64,000 nucleotides of DNA from Heliocidaris erythrogramma (GCA_025617745.1 CM046862.1:53633097-53697096); one strand, 5' to 3'. Shown: positions 22,496 to 33,440, numbered from the stretch's first letter. Made by a program: numbers and translations. The notes: a model not told the origin generated them from the sequence alone.

Positions 22496-23297
22496 TGCAA
22501 TTGTAGTTTAAGCTTCTACCAACCTTAAAATTCGTTAGCAAGCTGTCGTCTACTCTTGTGGACTTTCTCAAGCCAAATGATCAGTCACGCTGTTTCTAAT
22601 TGCTGTCTGCTGTCTTGCGGTCACTGGACCCAAGCTAGGTAACAATAAATAACCTGAGTCATTTTTCAGTGTAGGATTAACCATCTTTATCCAAATAGAC
22701 TCTTTCACCTTTCTTGACCAGTAGTTGCTTCCAAAGTCAATGATGAGGGCATCATCCCATCCAATACTATGTCCCGTATTGAGGGCGTCTTCGGCTAGAG
22801 CTGAATGGGAAGGGTTGTTCAGTCCAAGGGCTCTTTTGTGCTCCTTAAGTCGATCATTGAGAGTTATGCCTGTTTCCCCAACGTAACAGTTGGAACAATC
22901 TGAGCAAGTGATCTTGTAAACAATGTCTGTCTTTTCTTCTCTTGGTACTTTGTCTTTTGGACCAGCCTGCTTCTTAGTGGGTTGGCACTTCTGAAAACAA
23001 CACTAATATCTGTGTCTTGGAATGCTCTTTTCAAGCGAGAGGCTATAGTTTTGACGAAAGGAAGAACTACTCTGTTGTTAAGTTCTTTCTTTTCTTCTTG
23101 GTGGGGCTCAGTTCTCATTTTGTCCTTCCGTCTCGTCCATGCTGGGTATCCACATGATGTAAGCACCTTGTCAATATGTTGAAATTCCCTCTGTAGTGCA
23201 TAAGTGTAGTACCATCGTAGGCGAAATATGCATTCTCAAGGCAAAGTCTTAGAAGAGAGCCGATTTCATTTGGGCTTAAACCTGCTCTGTCATTGAG
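22496..23297 (-). pseudogene. Penelope-like element 3' part with GIY-YIG endonuclease
   Basis: Read on the minus strand. RT tail: RAGLSPNEIGSLLRLCLENA and FAYDGTT (about 23297-23215), where the YxDD-containing palm is missing and the frame jumps to HIDKVLTSCGYP-type sequence. Then VVLPFVKTIASRLKRAF and FRSANPLRSRLV (about 23080-22960). Then, after a frameshift, an uninterrupted GIY-YIG domain: IVYKITCSDCSNCYVGETG, LNDRLKEHKRAL, then WSRKVKESIWIKM, ending at a TGA at 22568-22570. The GIY-YIG nuclease of Penelope-like elements nicks DNA for insertion. A 3' UTR-like stretch extends to about 22496. The element lies inside the RLE LINE in the opposite orientation and replaces its RT core. Confidence 0.8.
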
Positions 23298-24180
23298 GGT
23301 TTGAGGGAAACAACATCAAGTGATATTGCCGTTTGGTGAGAAAAGGAAAGCAAACCTTAGATGTTCCTTTCAACAGAAATTACAAGAACAACTACGAGCC
23401 AAATTACTCCATGGGCATCATGAAACACAATCACATCGGCAGTTCGTGAACGAAAAGGATATCCACAAATGGCTAAAGTCGGTCGGTCTCACAGGCGAAA
23501 CCGAGGGATTCATATTTGCCATGCAGGACCAGGTGGTGAGAACTCGTGCCCATGACAAATCAGTTCTCAGGGTAGACATAGATGACACCTGTAGGCTCTG
23601 TGGAAAAGAAAAAGAAACACTCATGCATTTTGTGTCAGGATGTTCGATCCTTGCTCAGACGGAGTATATCACACGACATGACAATATTGCCAAACCTATC
23701 CATTGGCAATTGCTGAAGGATCTTTGGTATACGACATGCAATCATCCATGGGAACACCAACCGCAGATGATTACCCCGACCAATAAAAGCACCATACAAT
23801 AGAATTGTGGCATATTAACGGATAGATTTATCAACTGCAACAAGCCAGACATTGCAGTACGGGAAATAAACAAGGTTAATATCATCGAAGTTTCTGTTCC
23901 CCATGACATTAACATTGCCGTCAAGGGAAGGGACATGCTCTTCAAGTGTCAAGACTTCAGGATAGAGATAGAGAGCATGTGAGAGCATGGAAATGATCAT
24001 CGGACACACACGAATGGTCAAGAAGGGAATAGAGGTGTGCATCTCTAAGATCTCTCCTCATCTTCGCCTATACGGCCTTCAGAAGGCAGCGATCCTGGGC
24101 ACAGCCAGACTGATAAGAAAAATACTTTTTAGTTCAATAAAGTTGCGTTTGAAAACACTTGGTGCTTTTTGTTAAAGCAA
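23298..24180 (+). pseudogene. Second RLE-type LINE, zinc knuckle and RLE domain
   Basis: A 160-residue open stretch (23320-23802) carries DIHKWLKSVGLTGETEGFI, then a CX2CX8HX4C knuckle (CRLCGKEKETLMHFVSGC) and a following RHDN. Past a frameshift, CNKPDIAVREINKVNIIEVS and VPHD give the K/RPD...E signature of the restriction-like nuclease (about 23835-23910). The C-terminal LQKAAILGTARLIRKIL (about 24080-24125) matches the usual end of these proteins. The 3' end falls before the AAT-rich sequence at about 24220. It belongs to the same element as 21580-22495, but is a different family from the 5810-7195 remnant. Confidence 0.75.
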
Positions 24181-24325
24181 AGACTTTCAAATAAAATCTA
24201 CGGACTTGATCCTGTTTTACGCAATAATAATAATAATAATAATAACAACAATAATGATAGTGATAATAATAATAGTAATGAATAATTATAAAGAACAACT
24301 TATGCAATGGAAAAAAAAACAATTA

Positions 24326-24472
24326 CAGTGAAACCTGTCTATAACGGCCCCTAAGGGAACCCCCCGCCCCCCCCCCCCAAAAAAAATGTCCTTCATAGAC
24401 AGGTTCTTAATCACATAATTTATAGTAAGGTGGCTGCTATAATAGAGATGGCCCCGAATACAGGTTTGAATG
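24326..24472 (+). mobile_element. Pogo/Tigger-like MITE
   Basis: The left TIR CAGTGAAACCTGTCTATAAC and the right end ACAGGTTTGAATG are flanked by TA. The interior carries ATAGACAGGTTCTTAATCAC. TA duplication and CAGTGAAACCT-type ends resemble pogo/Tigger elements; there is no transposase. Confidence 0.65.
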
Positions 24473-24758
24473 TATCTTCATCATTAATAATTACATGTGC
24501 CCCCTACCATAGGAGAGAGAGGAAGAGACGATCCCCGTTTTCGATCTTCGTTTTCCAAATACCACAGGGCATTTTGGAAAACGAAGACCGAGAACCCATG
24601 TACTATATGTGTGATCGGCGTTCATGACAATTACAATGATAATAATAATGATGCTGATGATAGTAATAGTAGTGAATAATGATAAAGATGATAATAATGA
24701 TGATAACAATAACATTAATGATAACCATATAACAACTTATGCAATAGAAAACAAACTA

Positions 24759-24916
24759 CAGTGAAACCTGTCTATAACGGCCTCAAAGGGAAAGAAAAAA
24801 ATTGGCCTTTATAGACAGGTTCTTAAACACAATTTATATCCACGGGAACCAATTTTACTGGTCACCATAGGAAGGTGGCTGCGAAAGAAAATTGGCCGCT
24901 AAGACAGGTTTGACTG
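24759..24916 (+). mobile_element. Pogo/Tigger-like MITE
   Basis: CAGTGAAACCTGTCTATAAC at the left and AAGACAGGTTTGACTG at the right, with TA on both sides. It is 158 bp, non-coding and well preserved. Confidence 0.7.
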
Positions 24917-25285
24917 TAGTTTCATCATTAATAATAGCAGGTGCCCCCGGCCAGAGGGGGAAGAGTGAGAGACGATCCCCGGTCTTTGATCTTCGTTTTC
25001 CAAAATACCACAGGGCATTTTGGAAAACGAAGACCGAGGACCCATGTACTATAATTATTTGTGATCGGCGTTCATAATAATTCCAATAATACTATTCGAA
25101 GCACTATCAGAATGATGAAAACGATGATGATAACAATAATGGTAATATAAATAATAATAATAATAATAATAATAATGATAGTGATAATACTAATAATGAT
25201 AAAGATTATGATAGTAACGTTAATAATGATAATAACACTAATAACACCAATTATAAGCATAAGAACTAATGCAATTGAAAATCAA

Positions 25286-25475
25286 CAGTGAAACCTGTCT
25301 ATAGTGGCAACAGAAAGGAACCCCCCCCCCCGCCCCCCCCCCCAAAAAAAATGGTATTGATAGACAGGTAGCTGCTACAGACAGGTTCTTAAACACATAA
25401 TTCATAGCCATCGGAACCAATTTTACTGGCCATCATAATTTTATGGCTGCTACAGATAGATGGCCGCTATTTGTT
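25286..25475 (+). mobile_element. Pogo/Tigger-like MITE, right end decayed
   Basis: The left end CAGTGAAACCTGTCTATAGT is intact. The right TIR is mutated (GATGGCCGCTATTTG). An internal C-run (25321-25343) is present. Confidence 0.55.
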
Positions 25476-25727
25476 TTCACGATTAATAATCGCATGTGCG
25501 TCCGGCCGTCGGAGAGAGAGAGAGAGATAGAAAGGGGGGGGGGGGGGGGGGACATCCCCCCCTTCGATCTCCGAAATAACCCAGGATATTTTGGAAAACG
25601 AAGATGGAAGACCGGGGACCCATCTACTATATGTGTGATCGGTGTTTATAATAATAACAATGATACTTAAACACTGTCAGCATGATCAAAAAAATCGATG
25701 ATAAAAAAAGAACAAGAACAGCAATAC

Positions 25728-25772
<45 letters not shown>

Positions 25773-25851
25773 GCTAATAATAATAATGACAATGATAAGG
25801 CCAATAACATCAATGATAAACATAACCACTTAAGCAACGGAACACCAACTA

Positions 25852-26007
25852 CAGTGAAACCTGTCTATAACGGCCCCTAAGGGAAACCCCCAAAATGGCC
25901 TTTATAGACAGGTTCTTGAGCACATAATTTATCCATGGGAACCAATTTTATTGGCCACTATAGGAAGCTGGCTGATAAAAAAATGGCTGCTAAGACAGGT
26001 TTGACTG
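25852..26007 (+). mobile_element. Pogo/Tigger-like MITE, best preserved copy
   Basis: 156 bp with 5' CAGTGAAACCTGTCTATAAC and 3' CTAAGACAGGTTTGACTG, flanked by TA/TA. This is the reference copy for the family in this window. Confidence 0.75.
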
Positions 26008-26239
26008 TATTTTCATCATGAATAATCGCATGTGCCTCCGGCCAGGGGAGAGAGAGTGAGAAACGATCCCCGGTCTTCGATCTTCGTTTTCAAAAATACC
26101 ACAGGGCATTTTGGAAAACGAAGACCGAGGACCCATGTACTATAATTATGTGTGATCGGCGTTCATAAAAATTCCAATAATACTAATCGAAGCACTATCA
26201 GAATGATGAAAACGATGATGATAACAATAATGGTAATAT

Positions 26240-26250
26240 AAATAATAATG

Positions 26251-26301
<51 letters not shown>

Positions 26302-26310
26302 GCAATAATA

Positions 26311-26361
<51 letters not shown>

Positions 26362-26365
26362 TACT
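26240..26365. repeat. (AAT)n microsatellite
   Basis: Almost pure AAT/ATA repeat of about 120 bp within the fourth composite module. It is the longest trinucleotide run in the window; a similar shorter run is at 25728-25770. Confidence 0.9.
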
Positions 26366-26426
26366 AATACTAATACTAATAATAGTAATGATAATGATAA
26401 GAACTTATGCAATTGAAAATCAACTA

Positions 26427-26738
26427 CAGTAAAACCTGTCTACAGTCCCATGTTAGTAATTCCGAAGGCCATCCTTTTTCATGATACGCTCGTTCCGAAG
26501 CCTCCCTTATTTGTCGTGGCGGCCCATCCCCACCACTTTTTGGGTCGAGTCAGTGCCCCCCCCCCCCCAGGTCTATAGTGGGAACCCAAAGGGGGGGGGG
26601 GGGGTGACCTTAATAGACAGGTGGCTGCTACTGACAGGTTCTTAAACACATAATTATAGCCATCGGAACCCATTTTATTGGCCACTATAATTGTATGGCT
26701 GCTGGTTTAGTAGATGGATGCTAAGACAGCTTTGACTG
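26427..26738 (+). mobile_element. Pogo/Tigger-like MITE carrying an insertion
   Basis: The left end CAGTAAAACCTGTCTACAGT and right CTAAGACAGCTTTGACTG match the family, but the copy is twice the usual length. About 120 bp of unrelated sequence (26452-26570, including CCCCACCACTTTTTGGGTC and a C-run) splits the left end. After it the start motif (TCTATAGTGG) repeats, indicating an insertion or partial duplication. Confidence 0.6.
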
Positions 26739-26850
26739 TCATAATGAATCGCGTGTGCGCCCTGTTGTAGGAGAGAGAGGAGGTCAGGAGAGATGTTCCC
26801 ATGCAGTCTTCTATCTTCGTTTTCTGGATTTTTTAAATAATTATTTTAAC

Positions 26851-28930
26851 GGGGATCGTCTCCTCATCTCTCTCTTTCTCTATTCCCCTCTCCTCCCGCC
26901 GCTCGACTGGGAGAGAAACAATTTAAGAACGGTCCACGCGTATACAATGTATGCACACATCAGGGAAGTGTTACTTAGAGTGACACTTCCAAGCAATCAG
27001 GTCAATGTATGTACACATGTCATGTGCGCTGTACTATACTACGTTAATGTGACTCCGTTCATTCTTCGTGTACACTTCACGAGTCTTCAAAATTATTCTT
27101 ACTCTTTTTTCTATTTTTGTTTCGCTTTCCCCCTTTTCTTCTTCCTCTTTTTTCTGTGTGTTTTCCCCTTCCTTTCTTTGTATCTTGAATTAAACTTCGA
27201 GCAAATAAGCAGCTCTAGGTCAGTAGTGAAATGCCAGTTTTTCTGACATTTAAGAGGATGGAGGCAAATTTGTTGACCTTGTGCAGCCAAACTAATGTTT
27301 TTCATGCATGACTTTTTTTTTTATTTCATGACCTGTGGGTGACCAAAACAAGATATAATCTGAAGACTGAAAATAAAATCGGTAAAATCAGGAAAAGAGC
27401 ATGAATATGGAAAAATTTTAGGCTACTAAAATTTGGCCTAGATAATATTTTCTCGTAAACTCCCCCCCCCCCCCCCCCCATTACAGGAAATTTGATATTG
27501 GTATGTGATTTTTCCGTTGCGTTTTTATGATAATTCATTATTGCGTTACCATATTTGTAATGATTCATTATTTATGACATCTTCAGACTGAGGAAGTATG
27601 GGATGAGTAATCAGTGAAATATGTTGCAAAAATTGCGGAACTTGTTGATCTGTACCTTAAAATAGGTCATAAATCAATGTTCTGATTGCATGACCTGGGA
27701 CTTGTAACATAGAGATACAATACATCTTACGATCAATTGTAACTCTCCAGTACATGGTTTACCATAGAATTACGATTGATATCAATCGTATTAGATTGAT
27801 TATCTCTTGGTTACAGGCCCCAGCTTTCATAATTTTCTTGTTTACTCCAATGTTTTAGCTATCATTTGGAAGCATAATTAAACTCTTCTTTCTCATGACT
27901 TCATCATAAATCATGGGTTATGTGCAGGGCAGGTAGAAATGAGAGTAAGTCATGAGAGGAAAGGTATTAAAAGATGTCATATTTTGACAACTCATTTCTT
28001 TCACAATATTCAAATGTAAATCGCAAAGATACAATAATTTGCAAGGCTTTTGGTATGTGGGGATAGTACCATGGCATGGCACCAAGATAGACAAGAGCTT
28101 CATGAGCTTGGAGACAGTTTGGTGCAGTCTCACAGATGTCTTTTACTATTTAGGCCGAAGAAATGTGAATGTATTTTGTGTTCGTGTAGACTGGAGAAAA
28201 AAGGGCATATTGGAGGTACAAAGAGACCTTCTCAGTGTACACTTTTGATGACTTATGTAAATGGTTTTAAGGACATTCATCTCACCAGTTTGCATGCATC
28301 TATACAAATATATCTTGTTGATTAGAAAAAAAGAAATATCAACCTAAGTATCTTGCTTATATACAGTGCTGTTGTGTGTCAAATTTAGCAGAAATAACAA
28401 AGGAATACAAGAGTTCATTATTACATTTTACAAGGCACGTGATTGATTTTACTTATTGCTGGTCGTGTGCAGTCATTTGTGAAGAGAGGAAGGATTTGAT
28501 CACGTTGGAATGTAATGCACAACACATGATTTTTTTGAACATTCTTGACACAGTGATAATTGGAGTTTATATCAAGAACGATTAAAGACTTGTTGAGTTC
28601 GTATTGGGGATTAAATTGGCTGTTTGGTGTCGATGAAGGTAAGTATAATGCCAACATACTCTTATCAGAACATCGGAAACAACTTTATCAAGAATCCATC
28701 GCGGGATAAATCGATCCTAATCACCCAAACACTTTCCCTATCAATTTGTATGTGAAAAAAAATCAGATTATTTAAATGGGATGATCAATCGTATATTTAG
28801 ACAAATAACGACAAATGTAAAATCAAATAAATGATGACAACCGAAAGTGGTGGTCTACTTGTCATGCGGGAGACTGCCCCGAAGTACCAAAAGTATTGTT
28901 CTGGTTTGAACCTAATAATGACTTACAGAC
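26851..28930. other. About 2 kb with no recognisable gene or repeat
   Basis: Apparently single-copy within the window, AT-rich, with T/C-rich low complexity at 27100-27190 and a C-run at 27463-27479. The open frames here are short and low-complexity or lack any family motif. A stretch at 28040-28320 is open in two frames, but nothing in it resembles a known domain. Confidence 0.5.
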
Positions 28931-28949
28931 TAGTTAAAGTCGAATAAAA

Positions 28950-29125
28950 ATACAGACCTTTTATTGAGGCTGTGTAAATTTAAAAAAAATAGCCCCTTTA
29001 ATGAGGCGATGTGTATCGATGCAAAAATATATGGATATGACTTTTTATGAGGCATTGTGTACAAATACCAAAAATTATGCCTTTTTGTGAGGCAGTGAAT
29101 ACAAATGCCATAAAAATCAGTCACA
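28950..29125. repeat. Short degenerate tandem repeat (~40-50 bp)
   Basis: The motif CTTTTT(A/G)TGAGGCA followed by GTGTACAAATACC recurs four times (about 28958, 28996, 29041, 29081) with mutations. Confidence 0.55.
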
Positions 29126-29568
29126 AAATCTTGCCTTTTATATGAAACAATTTATAAGTTAAGGTTTAAAGTGGCAATATGGCGTGACAGTATTAATGCT
29201 AAAACTAAAGGGGATTAATAACGGGTAGATCTACCTCAGTTGTATGTAGTTTATAAAGTTAGGAAAACGAATTTGAGTTCGTCTTCGTCGGTGTCGTGAT
29301 GTCAGCTATGAAGGTTGTGTGAGTCTTTGGACGTGTAGGCTTATCCCAGTTCCTTGACGGCGACGTCGGATGATAAAGACGAACGTTACGAGGAAGTTCT
29401 TCAACGATGGTGCCGTGAAGACCAAACTAGAATGTTGTGGACACAGGTGTAGGAAGGATTTTTCAACAGGGGGGGGGGGGGGGGGGGGGGGGGATGGGAC
29501 AGACGTGAAGGATCCAACCGCATAGCCAGGGTTTCATTTTAAGGGGGTGGGCGGCTGTGGGGCACGAG
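29126..29568. other. Unassigned spacer with a G-run
   Basis: No gene seen. A run of about 24 G lies at 29470-29493, and a CpG-richer patch (GACGGCGACGTCGG) at about 29356. Confidence 0.5.
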
Positions 29569-29569
29569 A

Positions 29570-30785
29570 AGAGTGCCCAGTGCAGCTCTTATGTTTTACA
29601 GCAAATTTGAGAGAAAGATAACGGCTCGTAATACTTTTTTTTTTAAGGCGGAAAGTTATTCTGAGGCCCTGGCTGCTTTATTTTGGACGCAATACTGCAC
29701 TGTATGTAACAGGGGTGGGTGTAGGGAGGGGGAGTCCCCCCCCCCCCCCTTCCAGTGCGAAGCGCGAGAGCTCTGACGTTTTAGCAAATTCGAAAAAGAG
29801 AAAGTTAAACGGCTCGCAGCAAACAATTTTGGGGAGGAAAGTTATAGTTCGACGCACTGACTGCTTTTCAGTGATTTGGATGCAATATTGCACTGTATGT
29901 GACAGGTTTGTGTTAGTTTACAGGCACTATCCCGGGTCAGTCGTAAAAGAGTGTCTGCACTATAAGATTACCATAGGCCATGTACTATAGCTGCTCCTAA
30001 CACAATGACGCGACCAGAAGGTAGCTGAATTAGGCTTCTCTCAAGACACAATGATATTCTGATAAAGTTTCAAATTAGGGTCTGTGCTTGCAAGCTAGGT
30101 TGGTGCAAGAAGAGGGTAGTTTCCCCCTTTCTGCGCGAAGCGCGAAAGCTCTGAAGTTTTAGCATCTTTATTTTAAGGCAGAATGTTAGTTCACCGCCCA
30201 GCTGCTTTTCAGTTATTTGGACGTAATACTGCACTGTATGTAACAGGGGTGGATGTAGGGAGGGAGTTTTCCCCGTCCAGCGCGAAGCGCTAAAGCTCTG
30301 ACGTTTTGGCAAATTTAAGAGAAAGATAAACGGCTCGTAGCAAACAATTTTTTTGAGGCGGAAAGTTCTAGTTCGACGCCCTGACTGCTTTGCAGTTATT
30401 TGGACGCAGGGGTTGGTGCAAGGAGGAGGGAGGGGGAGTTGCCCCCATCCTGTGCGATGCGCGAAAGCTCTGACGTTTTAGAAAATTTGAGAGAAAGATA
30501 ACAGCTTGTATATAGCAAAACAAATTTTCGGCGGCAAGCTACAGTTCGACTCCCCGACTGCTTATTAATTACTTGGACACAATATTGCACTGTATGTGAC
30601 ATGGGTGGGTGCAGGGAAGGGAGTTTCCCCCTTTCCCGCGCGAAGCGCGAAAGCTCTGACGTTTTAACAAATTTGAAAGAAAGATAACGGCATGTAGCAA
30701 ACAAATTTTTTAGGCGGAAAGTTATAGTTCGACGCCAGACTGCTTTTCAATTATTTGGACGCAACATTTCACATGCGAGGGAGCG
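29570..30785. repeat. ~180-bp tandem repeat array
   Basis: Units are marked by GCGCGAAAGCTCTGACGTTT at about 29768, 30149, 30293, 30467 and 30651, plus a decayed start at 29584. Between marks come CGGCTCGTAGCAAACAA, GCGGAAAGTTATAGTTCGAC, TTATTTGGACGCAA, CTGCACTGTATGTAACAGGG and a G-rich or C-rich stretch. The second unit is split by a ~190-bp insertion (29912-30105). Confidence 0.8.
29912..30105 (+). repeat. ~190-bp dispersed repeat, copy a
   Basis: It runs from TTTACAGGCACTATCC to AATTAGGGTCTGTGCTTGCA. The reverse complement reappears at 35975-36160 with CTGCAAGCACAGACCCTAAT and CCTAATTCAGCTACCTTCTG. It interrupts one unit of the tandem array, so it inserted after the array formed. Confidence 0.75.
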
Positions 30786-30789
30786 AGGT

Positions 30790-31547
30790 CAGTGGCGTAT
30801 CTAGGGATAATGGCTCCCGGGGCAAACAATGAAGTTAGGCGCCCCCCCCCCCCCCCCCCGAGTCTCCAAACTTATCTACGTTATTGTAGAAGCGAGGGAG
30901 CAAAGCGACCGAACGGCAAATTTATAAATTTTAACCCTAAAAAACGCATTTTCTTTTGCATTTTGCCCAGGAAATTTTGCATTTGACCTCCGCATTATTT
31001 TATACATTGATGGTTTTCTATTCACTCACTTCTACAATCGGGAGTAGAACAAAAACCCTATAGGCTTGAGAAAGATTCAAGAAATTCAGCAAGGCGATCT
31101 GAAGTTGAGATTTCTTTCAAAAGTTGAAGCTTTGCAAATGCTGCTTTATACACTTTATCCTATATTGGGAGCACAATATTTAGCAGGAGTCATATGAAAC
31201 TTACATGAAAGAGGGAGCAAAGCTATTACATCTTTATTTTTTCAAACTTTTTCAACCCTTTAAGCTATTTAAGAACTATACGCTGGGGAGCGAAATTACG
31301 AAATCCTGAAAGAAAATGATTATGCGAGGGAACAAAGCGACCGAGCTTTTGAAAATATTCGCATTTCAAACCTTCAAAAACTAGATTTCTAGTGCATTAC
31401 CCTGCGGATTTGGGGGCGCGTGATCCGTAAAGATTACGATTTTCTTCGTTTCCCCTATTTTTCTTTCTCTCCTTTGCGTTTTTTGCTCCCATTGCAAGTG
31501 CTGCCTGGGCACGTGCCCCTCTGCCCCTCCCCCTAGATACACCACTG
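30790..31547. mobile_element. hAT-like non-autonomous element
   Basis: The left end CAGTGGCGTATCTAGGG and right end CCCTAGATACACCACTG are inverted copies of the CAGTGGCGTA type common in hAT elements. The 8 bp outside are AGCGAGGT and AGCGAAGA (6 of 8 match), fitting an aged 8-bp target duplication. There is a C-run at 30842-30859 and no transposase. Confidence 0.6.
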
Positions 31548-32010
31548 AGCGAAGAGACCGAGCGGGGTGGGAATCAGGAATTTTCAAAAATCTGTTTATA
31601 AAACTTGCATTTTAGGCTTTTTTTGTTTTGGAACCCTTTAAGCTATTTAGGAACTATACACTGGGGAGCGAAATTACGAGATCATGAAAGATAATAATTA
31701 TTCGAGGGAGCAAAGCGCCCGAGCTTTTGAAAATGTTCGCATTTCAAACCTTCAAAAATTAGATTTCTGGTGCATTACCCTGCGGATTTGGGGGCGCGTG
31801 ATCCGTAAAGATTATATTTTCTTCGTTTTCCCCCTATTTTTCTTTCTCTCCTTTGCGTTTTGTTCTCCCATTGCAAGTGCTGCCTGGGGCACGTGCCCCT
31901 CTGCCCTTCCCCCTAGATACACAACTGAGCGAAGAGACCGAGCGGGGTGGGAATCAGGGAATTTTCAAAAATCTGTTTATAAAACTTGCATTTTAGAGCA
32001 TCCCAAAATG
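31256..32010. repeat. 378-bp tandem duplication including the hAT-like 3' end
   Basis: CCCTTTAAGCTATTTARGAA starts at 31256 and again at 31634. Each copy contains the right TIR (ending 31547 and 31927) and ~80 bp of right flank (GAGCGAAGAGACCGAGCGGG). Copies differ by few substitutions and small indels. Confidence 0.85.
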
Positions 32011-33128
32011 TTTTTTAAGAAAAAAGAATGCACGGATCTACGCCAATGGACGGAACCCCTTAATTGAGAATAACTATGGGAGCGAACGAATTTTCTTCGA
32101 TATTTCCGAGTTGAAATAATGGCATTTCTTATTTCCTTACTTCTAATCATTAACAAATGTGATGGTATTTCTAAATCAAAAATCATGAGTTTGGATAATT
32201 ATTAGCTGTCTACGCCAGTGGTTGTGGAGACCACACGAGGGTGTCCTGAAGATCGAACAAGAAGCGAGGAACTCTGCCACTGTTGTTGGCCCGTGGCGTG
32301 GTGCAGTGCAGCGGGGAACCGGGGTAATAAAAGTTTACGCGTTGGCAGGAAAACAACACCAAAACGAAGATTGTCGAACCCAGTTAAAAATCAAGTTGCC
32401 GCCAAAATAAATAAACGAAAATGCCGATAAAGTTATCTTTCGATGAATTAAAGATGTAAGTAGACCCAGTCAACAATTAAATGTCGAAAAGGATAAAAGG
32501 AAAGCACTAAATCCCCAAAGTTAAGAGAGATAAAGTACGTGTTGATCGGCTGGACGTAAAAAACGGCGACTGGTGCTATGCCTGGAAATTCTGAGGAAAC
32601 GCCTAAGTGGGTCTTCGCTGATTGGTTTAAACTTGTTTACCGCTATTGTCATAATTGCCGTTGTAGTACAACTAAATATTTAATGCATATTATAATCAAT
32701 TAAGACATTTTTGAAGTAATCATTTATAAAATACTAGAGAGCGTACTTTTGACTTCCATTTAGTGTATAGTTGCCGACAATTCCCCCATTCGCTCCAACA
32801 CACAAAATGACTAAAATGTCATTTAAAAAAATTTTTTAAATGTATTACTCAGTTGGATTTTTTTCTTTCATGAGGACCTATAAGAATATGCGATCTCCAA
32901 TATATTTTGAGTACTGCCCCGAAGGTAAAAGCGCTTCGGAGAAAACCGCAAATTTATTATATTTTGTGTACGACAAACGGCAGAGTTGTCCACAGGTACG
33001 TCACAATCGACTCACCAAATTGTCAATTTGAGATTCGCATAGATGTAGTGATCTCATTTTTCAAACATTCAGAACTTTCTTATTCCTTGTCCGATTTCTC
33101 TCAAGTTTTCACGATACTTTGACGAAAA
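32011..33128. other. Spacer with a weak candidate 5' exon (+)
   Basis: The first part (32210-32420) is comparatively GC-rich. At 32421 an ATG in the context GAAAATGC opens 11 codons (MPIKLSFDELK) that run into a GTAAGT at 32456. This could be a short first coding exon, but I find no following exon. The rest is AT-rich with nothing recognisable. Confidence 0.2.
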
Positions 33129-33130
33129 TA

Positions 33131-33440
33131 CAGTCAAAACTGTGTTAGCGGCCATCTGTCTTTAGTAGACACCTTCCTTTAGTTGCCATTAAAATTGGTT
33201 CCCATAGATATAACATTTGTGTTTAAGAACCTGTCGGCAGCAGCCACCTGTCTATAAACGCCACCCCCCCCCCCCCCCCTTGTGTAGCCATGATATATAT
33301 ATTTTGGAAAACGAAGTTCGATGACCGGGGATCTCTGTTCCTCTCTCTCTCCTCCCGCAGGTGCACTACATGTACAAGCGCATGCACGCCGATAGCACAT
33401 GGGTCTTCGGTCTTCGGTCTTTGTTTTCCGACCACAACCC
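33131..33440 (-). mobile_element. Pogo-like MITE and hairpin module, rearranged copy
   Basis: CAGTCAAAACTGTGTTAGCG after TA at 33131 is the right TIR of the MITE family seen at 24.3-26.7 kb. ACCTGTCTATAAACGCCACC before a C-run (33264-33279) is the other end. The hairpin module follows, opened up: ATTTTGGAAAACGAAGTTCG at about 33301 and GTCTTTGTTTTCCGACCAC at about 33416. Confidence 0.6.

Larger units (their letters stand above)
24200..26850 (+). repeat. Tandem run of MITE plus hairpin composite modules
   Basis: Five successive composites begin at 24326, 24759, 25286, 25852 and 26427 (steps of 433, 527, 566 and 575 bp). Each has a pogo-like MITE, then CATTAATAAT(C/T)(A/G)CATGTGC, then the palindrome CTTCGTTTTCCAAAATACC / GCATTTTGGAAAACGAAGAC, then GTGTGATCGGCGTTCATAAT, then AAT/ATG repeats of variable length ending CTTATGCAATTGAAAATCAA. 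Step lengths vary mainly with the microsatellite. Homopolymers sit inside some copies (C-runs at 24360, 25320 and 26546; G-runs at 25535 and 26587). Confidence 0.8.

Noticed and set aside
26755..27246. 163-codon plus-strand open frame
   Set aside because: It runs from MITE sequence into T/C-rich low complexity. It has no domain, and its composition follows the nucleotide bias.
28050..28325. Two overlapping open frames (91 and 69 codons) with a Cys-rich stretch
   Set aside because: The FRPKKCECILC stretch suggested a retroelement or zinc-binding piece, but no ordered motif follows and both frames are short.
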